A DNA stretch of 64,000 bases, taken from NCBI GenBank assembly GCA_025201345.1, contig JAIXMG010000005.1:434001-498000 (forward strand), written 5' to 3'. Within the stretch, counting starts at the first letter, position 1. Each line of letters starts with the position of its first letter. The position numbers and the translations under genes are program-made. The notes beneath the pieces are model-generated. The model saw only the letters and a list, made by a program, of their open reading frames with translations, ran no database searches and was not told the origin of the DNA. This stretch comes from Thamnidium elegans. Its lineage: Eukaryota > Mucoromycota > Mucoromycetes > Mucorales > Mucoraceae. Positions 48,101 through 57,738 of this stretch are shown piece by piece.

Positions 48101-48661
48101 CCTTACGAAGCTGCACCTACACCTGGAGCAGGTCTTATTCCTCCTACACCAGCGGCCATGATGTCAGCACCTACACCAGGAAGTTACTTACCGACTACCC
48201 CAGGTAACTTTATGCCTACTACGCCTGCTACGGGTTTACCTCAAACACCTTTTATGCCTACAGGAGGAGACTACGGACATATTGAGGACCAAGGAGACCA
48301 GGGAGAGGATAACTGGCCTATTGAAGAAATCGAGGTCAAGTTGAAGCGAAGCCAGGGAGATGCACAACAAGGACAAGTAGGCAGGATTGTAACTGTCAAC
48401 CGAAATAGCCGCAAGTGTCTTGTTAGCTTAGAAGACGGTCAGCAAAACGTAGACATGTCGTTTGATTACTTGGAACCTGTTCGACCTAGTAAAAAAGACA
48501 ACGTGCGAATTATCTTGGGTGAACATCGTGGTGAGTTGGGCTCGCTTGTCGGTGTAGATAGTCATGATGGTATTGTAAGACTTCGTGGCGATGGTACTGG
48601 GTACAAGATTTTAAGCATGAATTCGGTTGCAAAATATACTGGTACTGATAATGTCGATTAA
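45183..48661 (+). CDS. SPT5: Transcription elongation factor Spt5
   Basis: Exons 45183-45287, 45348-45447 and 45522-48661 give 1114 residues. An acidic N-terminus ([13 protein letters not shown]) leads to FIEEE and the NGN domain (about residues 130-230; [21 protein letters not shown]), which binds Spt4. KOW domains follow, near residues 240 ([18 protein letters not shown]), 446, 568, 678 and finally 1058. A Gly/Arg-rich segment lies near residue 640. The C-terminal repeat region (about 750-980) has two repeat types: [13 protein letters not shown] and APTPGA-like units, substrates of CTD-kinases in other species. With Spt4 the protein clamps RNA polymerase II and supports elongation and capping. 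Confidence 0.96.
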
Positions 48662-49070
48662 AAAATATATAGCTTTTTTTTTCTCCCTTCTCTCTCTCTT
48701 TTTTTTTTCATTTCATAAATTATACATATATATATATACACGAGAAAAAAAAATATTGCATATTATTACAAACAAACAAAAAAACATCCAAGCTTTTATT
48801 CATCTTTATAGGATCTCTCTTTTCTTTATATTTTCTTGATATTTCATGGGGGATGTTAATCTAAAGTATTTAACTCGAATTTAACTTGATATAAACGTTC
48901 TATTTACACGTTCAGAAAAAAAAAAAGTATAAGGATGCATTACTTTTCAGCTTTCGTTTACCCGCGTTAATTTCATAAAACAGGGCCTGCTACATAAAGT
49001 AGCACCATTTAGAGAAAGAGCAACAAAAGAACTATTTGGTCGTTATTCACTTTCAGAGTTACTAGACGAA
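48662..49070. other. Intergenic region downstream of Spt5
   Basis: AT-rich 3' flank; nothing recognised apart from pyrimidine and A runs. A stretch near 48897 has a short similarity to 54018. Confidence 0.4.
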
Positions 49071-49244
49071 AATCTCTTTTTTTACTCCTCCCTTTTTGTA
49101 AAATTTATGATAAGCATCTTAGTTCTCGATAATCCGTTGATGAATACCAATGACTGAATTTTCTTTAATGGAACGCTTTGCTGAAGTGAGCGTAGTGACT
49201 AGGGTGTAAGTAAACATCACCGATAAAAGTGTAAAGACGTGCAT
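49070..49244 (-). pseudogene. Decayed copy of the small secreted-protein gene
   Basis: From ATG at 49244 the minus strand reads MHVFTLLSVMFTYTLVTTLT, then SAKRSIKENSVIGI, then a stop. This aligns with the intact neighbour (MHTSTLFLVALASIMVTFSSAKPLDKENSVAGV). The flank on both sides is also duplicated. It has a premature stop and a lost C-terminal part. Confidence 0.7.
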
Positions 49245-49568
49245 TTATTTATTTAGTTTATAAAAAAAACTAGAGCTGAAAAAAAAGAGTGTTTTCTATT
49301 TTCAAAGTGTTTTATATTGTATATATTGTTTTTTTTAAAAAAAAAAGTTAGAGGAGCTTAGGTGGCATAAAGTACCTCTACATTTTCGGTACATAAATGT
49401 CTCTCAACTACTTTAGCGCTTTGTAGTATTAAATATAAGAGCTACCGTATATAGTTATATAGTTTAGTAACGTATCTTTATAGTTAGAAAAAATTATATT
49501 TATTTATTATAGGGAAGTGGACATTGTATTAAAATACAAGTTTAACAATATATGAAAATATATAAGCG

Positions 49569-49897
49569 CTATAGGAACAGAGTTCGTTTAAGAAGTCGTT
49601 CAACACCTTCAACAGCAGGCGGAACCTCCCCACTAATATATTCACCAACGATAGGAAGTGAGCCTACAATACTGCGGCAACAGGAGCAACATAAGTAGCA
49701 GAAGAGCCTGAGCCTTGTTTGTTTCCAGAATTACCAGGTGAAAATCTCTTTCTCATTTCTCTCTTTTGATGAGAGATACCTTGAGAGCCTCTATGATCAA
49801 CGCCTGCAACAGAGTTTTCTTTATCTAAAGGTTTTGCTGAGGAAAAAGTGACCATAATACTGGCAAGTGCCACCAAGAAAAGTGTAGAAGTATGCAT
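49569..49897 (-). CDS. Small secreted protein with dibasic processing sites
   Basis: Exons 49897-49735 and 49663-49569 give 85 residues. A signal peptide is clear: MHTSTLFLVALASIMVTFSSA, cleavage expected before KPLDKEN. KR and RKR dibasic sites (HQKREMRKRF) suggest Kex2-type processing, and the C-terminus is GEYISGEVPPAVEGVERLLKRT. The 71-nt intron (GTAATT ... TGTAG) is inferred because both sides read as protein only when it is removed; reading through instead gives a 77-residue form ending SSATYVAPVAAVL at 49664. Function unknown. Two decayed copies flank it, so the family is duplicated locally. Confidence 0.6.
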
Positions 49898-50399
49898 TTC
49901 TTTATTTTTTATTTTTTTTTTAAAAAAAAACTACAAGTGAAAGACAAAGAGTTTTTGATTTTCAGAGTGTTTATATATTTAATCGATTTTCGCAAAAACT
50001 AACGATTGACAAACTACAGCATACGTTATTTTCTAGGCTTAGATGGTAAATAGCAGCGCCTAGCCTATTGTGACATAAAGCGCTCCTACATTTTAGTAAA
50101 TAAACTTCTCGTATTACCGTATACGTTATTAAATATACGATTCGGTGCCAATAAATCATGAAACCGTTAATATTTCTTCAACAAAGAAAATGTTAAAAAT
50201 TCATTTTTAATAATGAGGAAGGACGTGCTATAATGTAGATAGTAATGTGCCATTATATAGATGCACAAAAAAGAATCACTATTTAACATCGCTAGCTACA
50301 GTGATATCTCCAATACTAGTTAGCGCCCGTCAGTGCCACCCGAACTTTAACTACTAATAGCAGCGGCTGCAGCCGCGCCAGGACTAGGTGTCACTCAGC

Positions 50400-50545
50400 G
50401 AATGTTAAAGCTTAAAAATTAAGGGGATGAAAATCTCTTGTGTATTTCTCTTTTTGTAAAGGTTACGATGAGTATCTCGGTTCTCGATATCTTGACGAAT
50501 ACCGACTACTAAATTTTCTTTAAATTAAGGTAAATTACTTTTTTT
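50400..50545 (-). pseudogene. Second decayed copy of the small secreted-protein gene
   Basis: The minus strand retains LKENLVVGIRQDIE-like and YKKRNTQEIF-like pieces in different frames, matching the mid part of the intact gene and of the other remnant (ENSVIGIHQRIIEN). No signal-peptide start remains. Ala-rich codons near 50350-50375 may be the old C-terminal segment. Confidence 0.5.
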
Positions 50546-51046
50546 ATGGTTACTGTCGAGAACCTAGGCGGCTATCGTAAATTTTATGAAAAAAGGGAAA
50601 TGAAAAAGAGGATTTCACTAGACAGTAACTATAAAAGTGGAACGATAACCTGATAATTCTCTTTCGTTGCTAACTCTTTAAATGATGATGCTTTAGACGT
50701 TGAAGAAGCAGTCGGAGTAGCCTATTCATTATCTGGAGATATTCTGGCTCTCGTTATCGATCCTATTTCCGTTATGGAAGACTCTGTTAATGGTAGTAAG
50801 TAAAAGTGCTGGAAGTATTCTAGTACAAAGTTTTGAAGTTGCCACAAGTTTTATATCCATTTTTAAAGGTATCATTCTAAATGATGAGCTCATCTACTAC
50901 ACCTATTATCAATGAGTGCTAAGAAGTCTTTTGACCAGTTCTCTTTTAAATCCTTACTTAAAATAAAAAATACAACTAAAATTATCCAACACAAAAATGT
51001 TCTATTTCTTGTTTGTTTTTTATTAAGAAAAAAGACCCCCTTTTTT
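50546..51046. other. Intergenic region between the secreted-protein remnant and Gup1
   Basis: A coding-like fragment at about 50688-50803 (plus; VEEAVGVAYSLSGDILALVID) has no start or family match. Nothing else is recognised. Confidence 0.35.
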
Positions 51047-52945
51047 TTACATTTTCCATTTAGGATCACCTCTTCTTTTTTCAGATTCACGAATCTCAAA
51101 CATGATTTGCACAGCAATAAACAAACAAATAGTAACAGTGCCAAGGAACGACAACCCATTTGCGGTTCCAAATATCTTTGTCAGCATTTCCTTGACGCCA
51201 TCTAACCCCACCGCAAACCCTACCAAGTTTGCAATCATCATCATCAAGATATTCGCCACAGCACCCAGTCCGCACACCACACGATAATACGGCTTATCAC
51301 CAAACTTGCGTTCACTAAATAAGCTCGATGCAATAATCTCCGGCAGCAAGAACAAACAGATCAACCAGCCCCATGCAAGTAACCGTAACTCAATATCGTG
51401 CCACAGAGCTACAAAAGTAAACACGATCCACATATTGTACGCCATGTATTGCGTGCCTCCCAACGGGATATAAATGTACCGTGTGATCCAGCGGTTAAAC
51501 GTACTGTGCCAGCTCTTCCAAAACCTCTGTGCCGAAAAGTTGTTGCTCATGCAACGAATCATGTTTTCCTCTACCCAGATACCGTCTGCTAAAGACCAGA
51601 AGCGGAAGAATCGCCAAGGGATAAGTAGTTTCATCCAGATAATGACCAAGTTAAAGTATCCGATCATGCTCATCTCAAGTGGTGTGGCTCCGTCCCATGC
51701 TTTGGATTTACTGATCGCTACAACGTATAAAAAGTGAAGTGTGAGTTCCATAATTAAGATGACAACAGCAAGACGAATCGCGTAAAGTATCACGTAACGT
51801 TTAGTAATGTTTTTAGAAGGGTATCGGAACTACACACAAAAGAAGGCTGTCAGGTTAAAAAGATTTTTTTTTATGCTATTTTTTTTTTTTTTACCTGAGA
51901 TATAAAGTTGTTGTAGGTAATAATTGGGCCGCATAATAAAAGAGGTGTGTACAAGACATAAGCCAAGAAATTTAAGTACCCATAATCCTTATCCAAATTC
52001 TTCAACGGTGTCGTAATACGTTCCTTATCTGTCAACGGTGGAGCATTTTCCTCGTGATGATCCTTGACCTCTGCCATCTGTTTGCTGTTACAAGCCCAAT
52101 AATAATCCATATTAAACGACACCAATCTAAGCATAGCGAAATTAAACAGCACATGCCATCTCGCTTGCACACCCCCAAACGCATCCAAAGGCGCTGCCCA
52201 CTCACCAAATATATTTGCAAACCGGTATCCACCATAATGCTCATTTAAAAACAAAATTGCTAAATTAAACACCCACGTCAGTATCGGGTTCCATTTGGTA
52301 CCTGCAGCACGACGACCAATCGCATAGCTGATGGAGATAATAGCAAGGTATTTTAAACTGCTGGAGCCGTGGAAGATAACAAGCACCATGAGCGAGGTCA
52401 GAAGAGAGAATCGGATGTGCGATTGGATAAAGTGGAAGCGACGATTAGCAGCGTTTAAAAGTACATGGATCACGAGGAGTGGTAAGATTTTGGGTATATG
52501 CTCACGGAATTGACTGTATTGAGAATCGCTGTTATCCTACAGGTTTTTTTTTGTGAGTTGATGAACGTTATACATGTGGAATGACGCGCGCTAAGGTTAC
52601 TTACTACTTGACGACCAAATATCCAGCCTTCTGATAATAAATCGGCGTATTTGGGATAGTTGGGATGACTTTCTAAAGTTCAAAGTGTCAGTGAGAGAAA
52701 AAATAAAAATAAAGAGAGGTACTTTACTTGTACTGAGTTTATAAGGTACATAAAACATGTAAGGAACTACAATACAAAAGCAAACATAGTAAAAGTAAAA
52801 CTCTATTTAAAAAAAAAAGTGTGTGTTTAGTGATGCGCAATAGTTTAGTTACATACAATATTTTACCTTTTGTATGCCAACGTGAGGGTTTTATGGATAT
52901 TTTATTCTCTTTTTTCAAGGTAGTTGATGGTGGTTCATCTACCAT
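51047..52945 (-). CDS. GUP1: MBOAT-family membrane acyltransferase Gup1
   Basis: Minus-strand exons 52945-52867, 52802-52728, 52672-52605, 52536-51895 and 51829-51047 give 548 residues. Gup1 signatures are [56 protein letters not shown] and the catalytic-His helix FVALWHDIELRLLAWGWL, with about ten hydrophobic spans. Gup1 is the ER O-acyltransferase that remodels GPI-anchor lipids in yeast, and so acts downstream of GPI transamidase, whose PIG-U subunit is also encoded in this window. The ATG at 52945 is preceded by an open frame to a non-ATG codon, so it is the first usable start. Confidence 0.94.
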
Positions 52946-53254
52946 GTTGCTCAATAAAGAAAGTAATATAAAGAAAGAGAAAGAAAGCTAATTATATAGT
53001 TCTGAGATTTTGAAATCCGCCAATTGGATTTAGGCAGTTTTATGAAAATCAGATTTCTTTGTCAATTAACGTTTACTATTAAACGGGTTCTTTATTTAAA
53101 CATTTCAAAAAAAAAACATCAACAGAATGTTGAATACAATTTCTAAGAATATATTCCGGCATGGAGTTACATGCCTCAGCTATTCTTGTATGAAGGTCTT
53201 ACCCTCAAATGTACTACACTTAAGGATTCACATATTTTCTTTTACAAGCCCCAG

Positions 53255-53430
53255 TAGCTTTAAGAAACTCTAACGTCTATATTGATAACTCCTGCTACTG
53301 AAATTACACCTAGAATAGGGCGAGATTATTCTTTGGAGTTACAGTAACAGCAGGAGTACTACGGGTAGATCTACCATAAGAGGGTGTAATGTTAATATCA
53401 AATGCGGACTCGTCAATAAAACGCATAGTC
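53255..53430 (-). mobile_element. Remnant of a Tc1/mariner-type (DDE) transposase
   Basis: The minus strand from 53426 reads MRFIDESAFDINITPSYGRS, then TRSTPAVTVTP, and after a frameshift ILGVISVAGVINIDVRV before a stop. FIDESAF is the typical context of the first catalytic Asp/second-Asp region in Tc1-like elements of Mucorales genomes. Both a stop and the frame change mark it as dead. Flanking sequence up to about 53760 may belong to the same element but is too decayed to delimit. Confidence 0.6.
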
Positions 53431-54805
53431 TATAAACTTCAGTGTCGGCTATTACTGATCCGACAAGTGATATTGCTACCATGAAGCGTTGTTTAGGCTT
53501 GATTTCCCAGTCTTGGTTTAATTATGCAGTCATATCCTTGTCCAATTCAATATAATGGCGCTTTAACAAGTATTGTGATATCGCGCCTAGTTCACCGAGG
53601 CTCTGAACAGTATCATGGGAAAATATCGATAGGAGATACATCTTGATCGCCTCGAGGCTAATTGCTTCAGTTTTGCAAGCATTGTTTGAAATTGCTCAAT
53701 GTGATTTTATGACAAGATCAAATCTACTTTGCTTCCATCTTCATCCATTAATGCAACAGGTACGACATTATAAAAGTCTGCGCGTTTTTTTTTTTTTTTT
53801 TTTTTTTTGCATCTATCGTTCCTGTTTGTTTCGCCCGTGGCATATAAAAAAGCTTGATCATATAAACGACAATCATAAATACAGTAATTGAAAATGAATA
53901 AAAAGTAAAACTTACCCATTGGAAGATAGACGGTTGAGAACTTTCAATACAACGATATGTCAACGATATGTAAAGAAAAAACAGCTTCATAATAGAATAA
54001 GAGGAATTATTAGTACATGTTCTATTTACACGCTCAGAAAAGAAAGCGTGGTGTATTACTTTTTACTTACCTTTATAAAGTTGAGTGGGCCACATTTGAA
54101 CGTTTGTAACTAGTGCTCTTAAGTATAGCGATCGCTTTAAGAAGAGCAGTATTCTTTTGTATGAACATAAAGAAAAGTAATTTATTTATTCTAAAGAAAG
54201 AAAAAAAAAGATAGATAAAATAGGGGTCTATTCAATCAGTTTATACCAAAAAATGACGTTCCTACATACTTGTTTTAGGCAAGAACGTGTAAACCTTTTT
54301 TTTTTGTTTTGTTTCACTTGTTCCCTCTCTCTCTTTTACATACAATACTGGCGGGTTCAAATGGCTATTTGAACTCTTTTCAATATGACAGTTGAACCTG
54401 TCAGACACTGTAAAATTATTAGTTGCCAAAAGTGGACTTGTACCTCTTTAAATTCAGTTTTTAAATGAGGGCTTTTTTTTTGTCTGAAAAAGGGAAAACG
54501 CGTTATTTTTAAAAAAAAAGGGTAATTAATACTTTTTATTGTTGCATGATAACCAGATAAATTACAAACAATACAGTTTTTTTTTAATATAAAAAAAAAA
54601 AGATGTCAATAAAAATAAGTTGTCAATTAAGCGCACGTTTTATCAATTAGGGTATTTTTATACAATGAGATTCTATTCAAACTAAAATTTTATTATTCAT
54701 GTGTAAATAAAGAAAAATCAGTCCTTTTTTTTTTTTTTTTTTTTAATGCTGCACCGTTTTTGATTGAGTGGGGGGAGGCGTATATAGTGAGATGTTTAAA
54801 TGTTA
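53431..54805. other. Intergenic region with decayed sequence
   Basis: AT-rich, with several poly-A/T runs (53788-53809, 54724-54743). No intact gene is seen; part may extend the transposase remnant. A palindrome AGCGATCGCT occurs near 54128. Confidence 0.4.
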
Positions 54806-55917
54806 TTAAATGGGATGATAATTAGGTCTAGTATTCTTGTTGGTTCTCATGATAGGAGCTTGAAGAGGTAATGTATAATAAGATGTAGATTTTTTAGTAG
54901 AGAACTCGGCAGCATTTTTCATCATTTCAGCTCTTCTACGCATGTCTGTGCTACTCACTCGAATATGCCGCTTTTTGTTGCTGGCTTGCTTTTTATTATC
55001 ACGGGCTGATGATGAAATGGTAGGAGTAGGTAAATAAGTCATGGGGGTTTGAGCGCGTAAATATAATTGTTGCTGCTGTAACATGGTTTGTTGGTATTGT
55101 AACTGCGCTTGATACTGCAATTGTAATTGATACTGTTGCATTCTTTGATAGTACATAGGGTCCATCATTTCGATAGTAGGTTTATTGTTGTTGGTATATT
55201 GTTCGTGTGTTGATTGTTCCGTCATTATACGACGGTGTGTCGGAGAGATAGGTTCGTCTTCGTCGGTGAGAGGACAAATAATACTACTAGATCTTGAGGG
55301 ACTACTGATATCGTCTTGTATAGATTCAATAGAATGGGGTTTTCGAGTGTACGAAACTGGTCTTTGTTGTTGTTGTGGGGCAACTAAAAAATGATAAAAT
55401 AAATTTCAGTATGTACTAAAATATTTCTCTCCACTAGAAAAAATCGTATCTTTTGTTTTTTTTTTTTACCTTGAAATGGTTCAGAATTATCTTTTTCATC
55501 GCTATCACTATCACTACCATCATCATCATCTTCTTCTTCTTCAGAGTCACTTGGTAAACATGCAGGTTGAGCTATCATAGTTTCAGTCATACTTCTTTTC
55601 ATTGATAATTTAGACATTTTAGATTCTAAAATTTACTTTTAGTATATCCTAGTGGCATGTAAAAAAAAAAAAAAAAAAAAATTACCTAGGTTTAAGCTGG
55701 AATGACTTTTACGACGGTTTTGTAATTTAGGTCGTACATCACGACGATTCATGACTTGTTCCTTTTGTTGTTGTAGTTGCTTAATAAAAGGTTGATTAAA
55801 GATGATACTTTTAGACCAAGGTTCTGCATCAATTGCACCTGGCTCAGGTGTTTTTATAGCTTTAGCTAACGCCAATCGTGATAAAGCATGCTGTATTTTT
55901 AACTGATCCTGTGACAT
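54806..55917 (-). CDS. Disordered protein with acidic and Gln-rich regions, unknown function
   Basis: Minus-strand exons 55917-55686, 55625-55470 and 55383-54806 give 321 residues with clean frame closure. The N-terminus (MSQDQLKIQHALSRLALAKA, then EPGAIDAEPWSKSIIFNQPF) looks ordered and is the best handle for homology. A SDSEEEEDDDDGSDSDSDEKD acidic/Ser run follows, likely a casein kinase 2 target, then a Gln/Tyr/Leu-rich block (MQQYQLQLQYQAQLQYQQTML). The C-terminus is basic. No known domain is recognised; low-complexity content suggests a nuclear or condensate-prone regulator, as an inference only. Confidence 0.65.
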
Positions 55918-56310
55918 TTGGTATTTTTAGATAAAAGAGAAAGAAAGTTGACTTTTTGGCTTTTCCCTTAATTTATCCGATTGTTTCGAAAACTCCGCAC
56001 TTGTTTTTTTTTCGGACATTTGTGTGTGCGAGTTTAACTGACCAATAAATGATACCAATTTTACAAAATGTTTCGAAACTACTTTGCTCCACCACTCACA
56101 TTAACCTCTCATACTGTACGCTTTTATATTCTATCATCTTTATTTTAAATTCATGTTACATGTTTGAATTATAAACAATACAACATTCTTCACAATGAAA
56201 AAATAAAGAATTGTATAAAATGTGCTTTACAAGTATAAAGCTGTTAATTTTTTATTTAATCATACAAAAATGAAGAAAGTTTGTTTTGTAACAGATTTTT
56301 ATGAGTAAAA
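55918..56310. other. Intergenic region
   Basis: AT-rich spacer between two minus-strand genes; no feature recognised. Confidence 0.4.
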
Positions 56311-57349
56311 TCACCTCGTGAAACCAAAGTCTAAATTGTTGTCGGTTGGAAGGAAGCGATAGATGACCAAGACCTACATTTGGAAGTAAGTTTGATAAAC
56401 AATCAAACTTACTTGTAGAGTATCGTCGGCTTGCAGATTGAACCAGCTTGAGTACCTGAACGGGAATCTGATCCAAGAGAAAGATGTTCAACAACAGTTT
56501 GTACGAATTTCCAAGTACACGTTTTTTTTTTTTTACCTTTTGATGAGTTCAAAAAACAAATCCAGATATGTATATAAATTCCTGATTCTGTCGGAAAAGA
56601 GGGTATCGTAGTTGAACGTTCAAATGATCAGTATTGATGTTTGTTTTTCAACAATTATACTTACAGAAATAATACTGTTTCTTATATAATACAATAATTC
56701 TTACTAAGTGGATTTGATATAGACAATCAGTCTGGAACAAAGAAGCATGGTATTTTTCCAAGTACCAGGTTCTTGAGAAACTTGCAATAGTAAGATTCCG
56801 TCTTTTTGATTTCCAAACTTGTAAAAAAGAGGAAGCTTTGCAATCATAAGTTTATCATATTTAGTTTGATCGTCAGCTGTTAAACTATCACTTGATACAA
56901 GCATAGTTAATTTGAGTTTCTTCTTTTTGAGATTTAAAAAATTATCAAGAATTAAAGCAGAAAGAGGTATATAAGGAGCCAGTATGTCTTCTGGTACCTC
57001 CGGTATTTCTATTTTTTACATATTGGTTATATTTATAAGAATAATCTTCCCCTTTTTGTCATTAACGCGCTTTTTTGATATTTTAAAGCCCAAATTGTGG
57101 TTCATAAAACCGGAAGTTGTATTTAAAGTTACTTGGCAAACGGGACACGCGAACCCTTCTTCGCTTCTTTTTACTGACAACAGACCTACAAACGAGAAAA
57201 TGAGCAACTACGCTAATCAAAAAGTAATCTTAACATAATTTACCTTCTCCAACAAAGGCTTCCTTAGTATGGTAATTGTAATTATGATATTTTTTACTTT
57301 GGGTAACTTCCTTTCCACAAAGATCGCAAATATACATTGAGTTGCTCAT
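56311..57349 (-). CDS. C2H2-type zinc-finger protein, exon structure partly unresolved
   Basis: Clear exons: 57349-57244 (MSNSMYICDLCGKEVTQSKK, then YHNYNYH, a C2H2 finger), 57185 to about 57085 (a second C-P-V-C ... H pattern), an internal block down to about 56706 (IPEVPEDILAPYIPLSALIL and LLLQVSQEPGTWKNTMLL), then LYTYLDLFFELIKR to 56537, 56467-56413 (FPFRYSSWFNLQADDTLQ) and 56373-56311 (VLVIYRFLPTDNNLDFGFTR, stop). The last three joins close in frame; the join near 57085-57000 and those between 56706 and 56580 could not be settled. The intron 56374-56412 is only 39 nt. Function unknown; the fingers suggest nucleic-acid binding. Confidence 0.55.
56384..56414. repeat. Perfect 13-bp inverted repeat spanning a very short intron
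   Basis: AAGTAAGTTTGAT (56384-56396), a 5-nt loop, then its exact complement (56402-56414). On the minus strand the right arm includes the GTAAGT 5' splice site of the 39-nt intron 56374-56412, so the transcript can fold with that splice site in the stem. Confidence 0.7.
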
Positions 57350-57738
57350 GAATCTGAAATTTGAGTAGAGGGCGAAAAAAAAAAAGAAAAGAGTCGTTTT
57401 TATCCTCAATTAAACAGCGGAAAGAAATTAATTGATGTTGGCGTAAAGAGTTTCATACTCACAGGAGCTATAAAGGAAGAAAGAAGAAAACAAGGTAAAG
57501 AAAGAGGAAAATAGAGAGGTCTGGTACCTATTTATATTGTAGTTAGTTAAGGCCAATTAAATAAATTTAATCAGTATTGAAAAATAAGATCTAGACTATA
57601 TGTTTTATTTTATTTAGAGAGCTCATGAAGAGCATGAATTAGTTTATTTTATTTATATATAAAAAAAAAATAGATGATATAAAAATTTAGAGATTGCATA
57701 TATATATATATGTGTGTATGTGTGTATATGTGGGAGGT
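57350..57738. other. Intergenic region
   Basis: Spacer between the ABC exporter and the zinc-finger gene (both minus strand), with a short TATATATATGTGTG tract near 57698-57730. Nothing else seen. Confidence 0.4.

Noticed and set aside
47037..48161. Alternative-frame open readings inside Spt5
   Set aside because: They overlap the certain Spt5 frame and reflect its repetitive composition.
48897..54045. Similarity between 48897-48925 and 54018-54045 (TCTATTTACACG.TCAGAAAA)
   Set aside because: Only about 25 bases match and the flanks differ; too short to call a repeat family.
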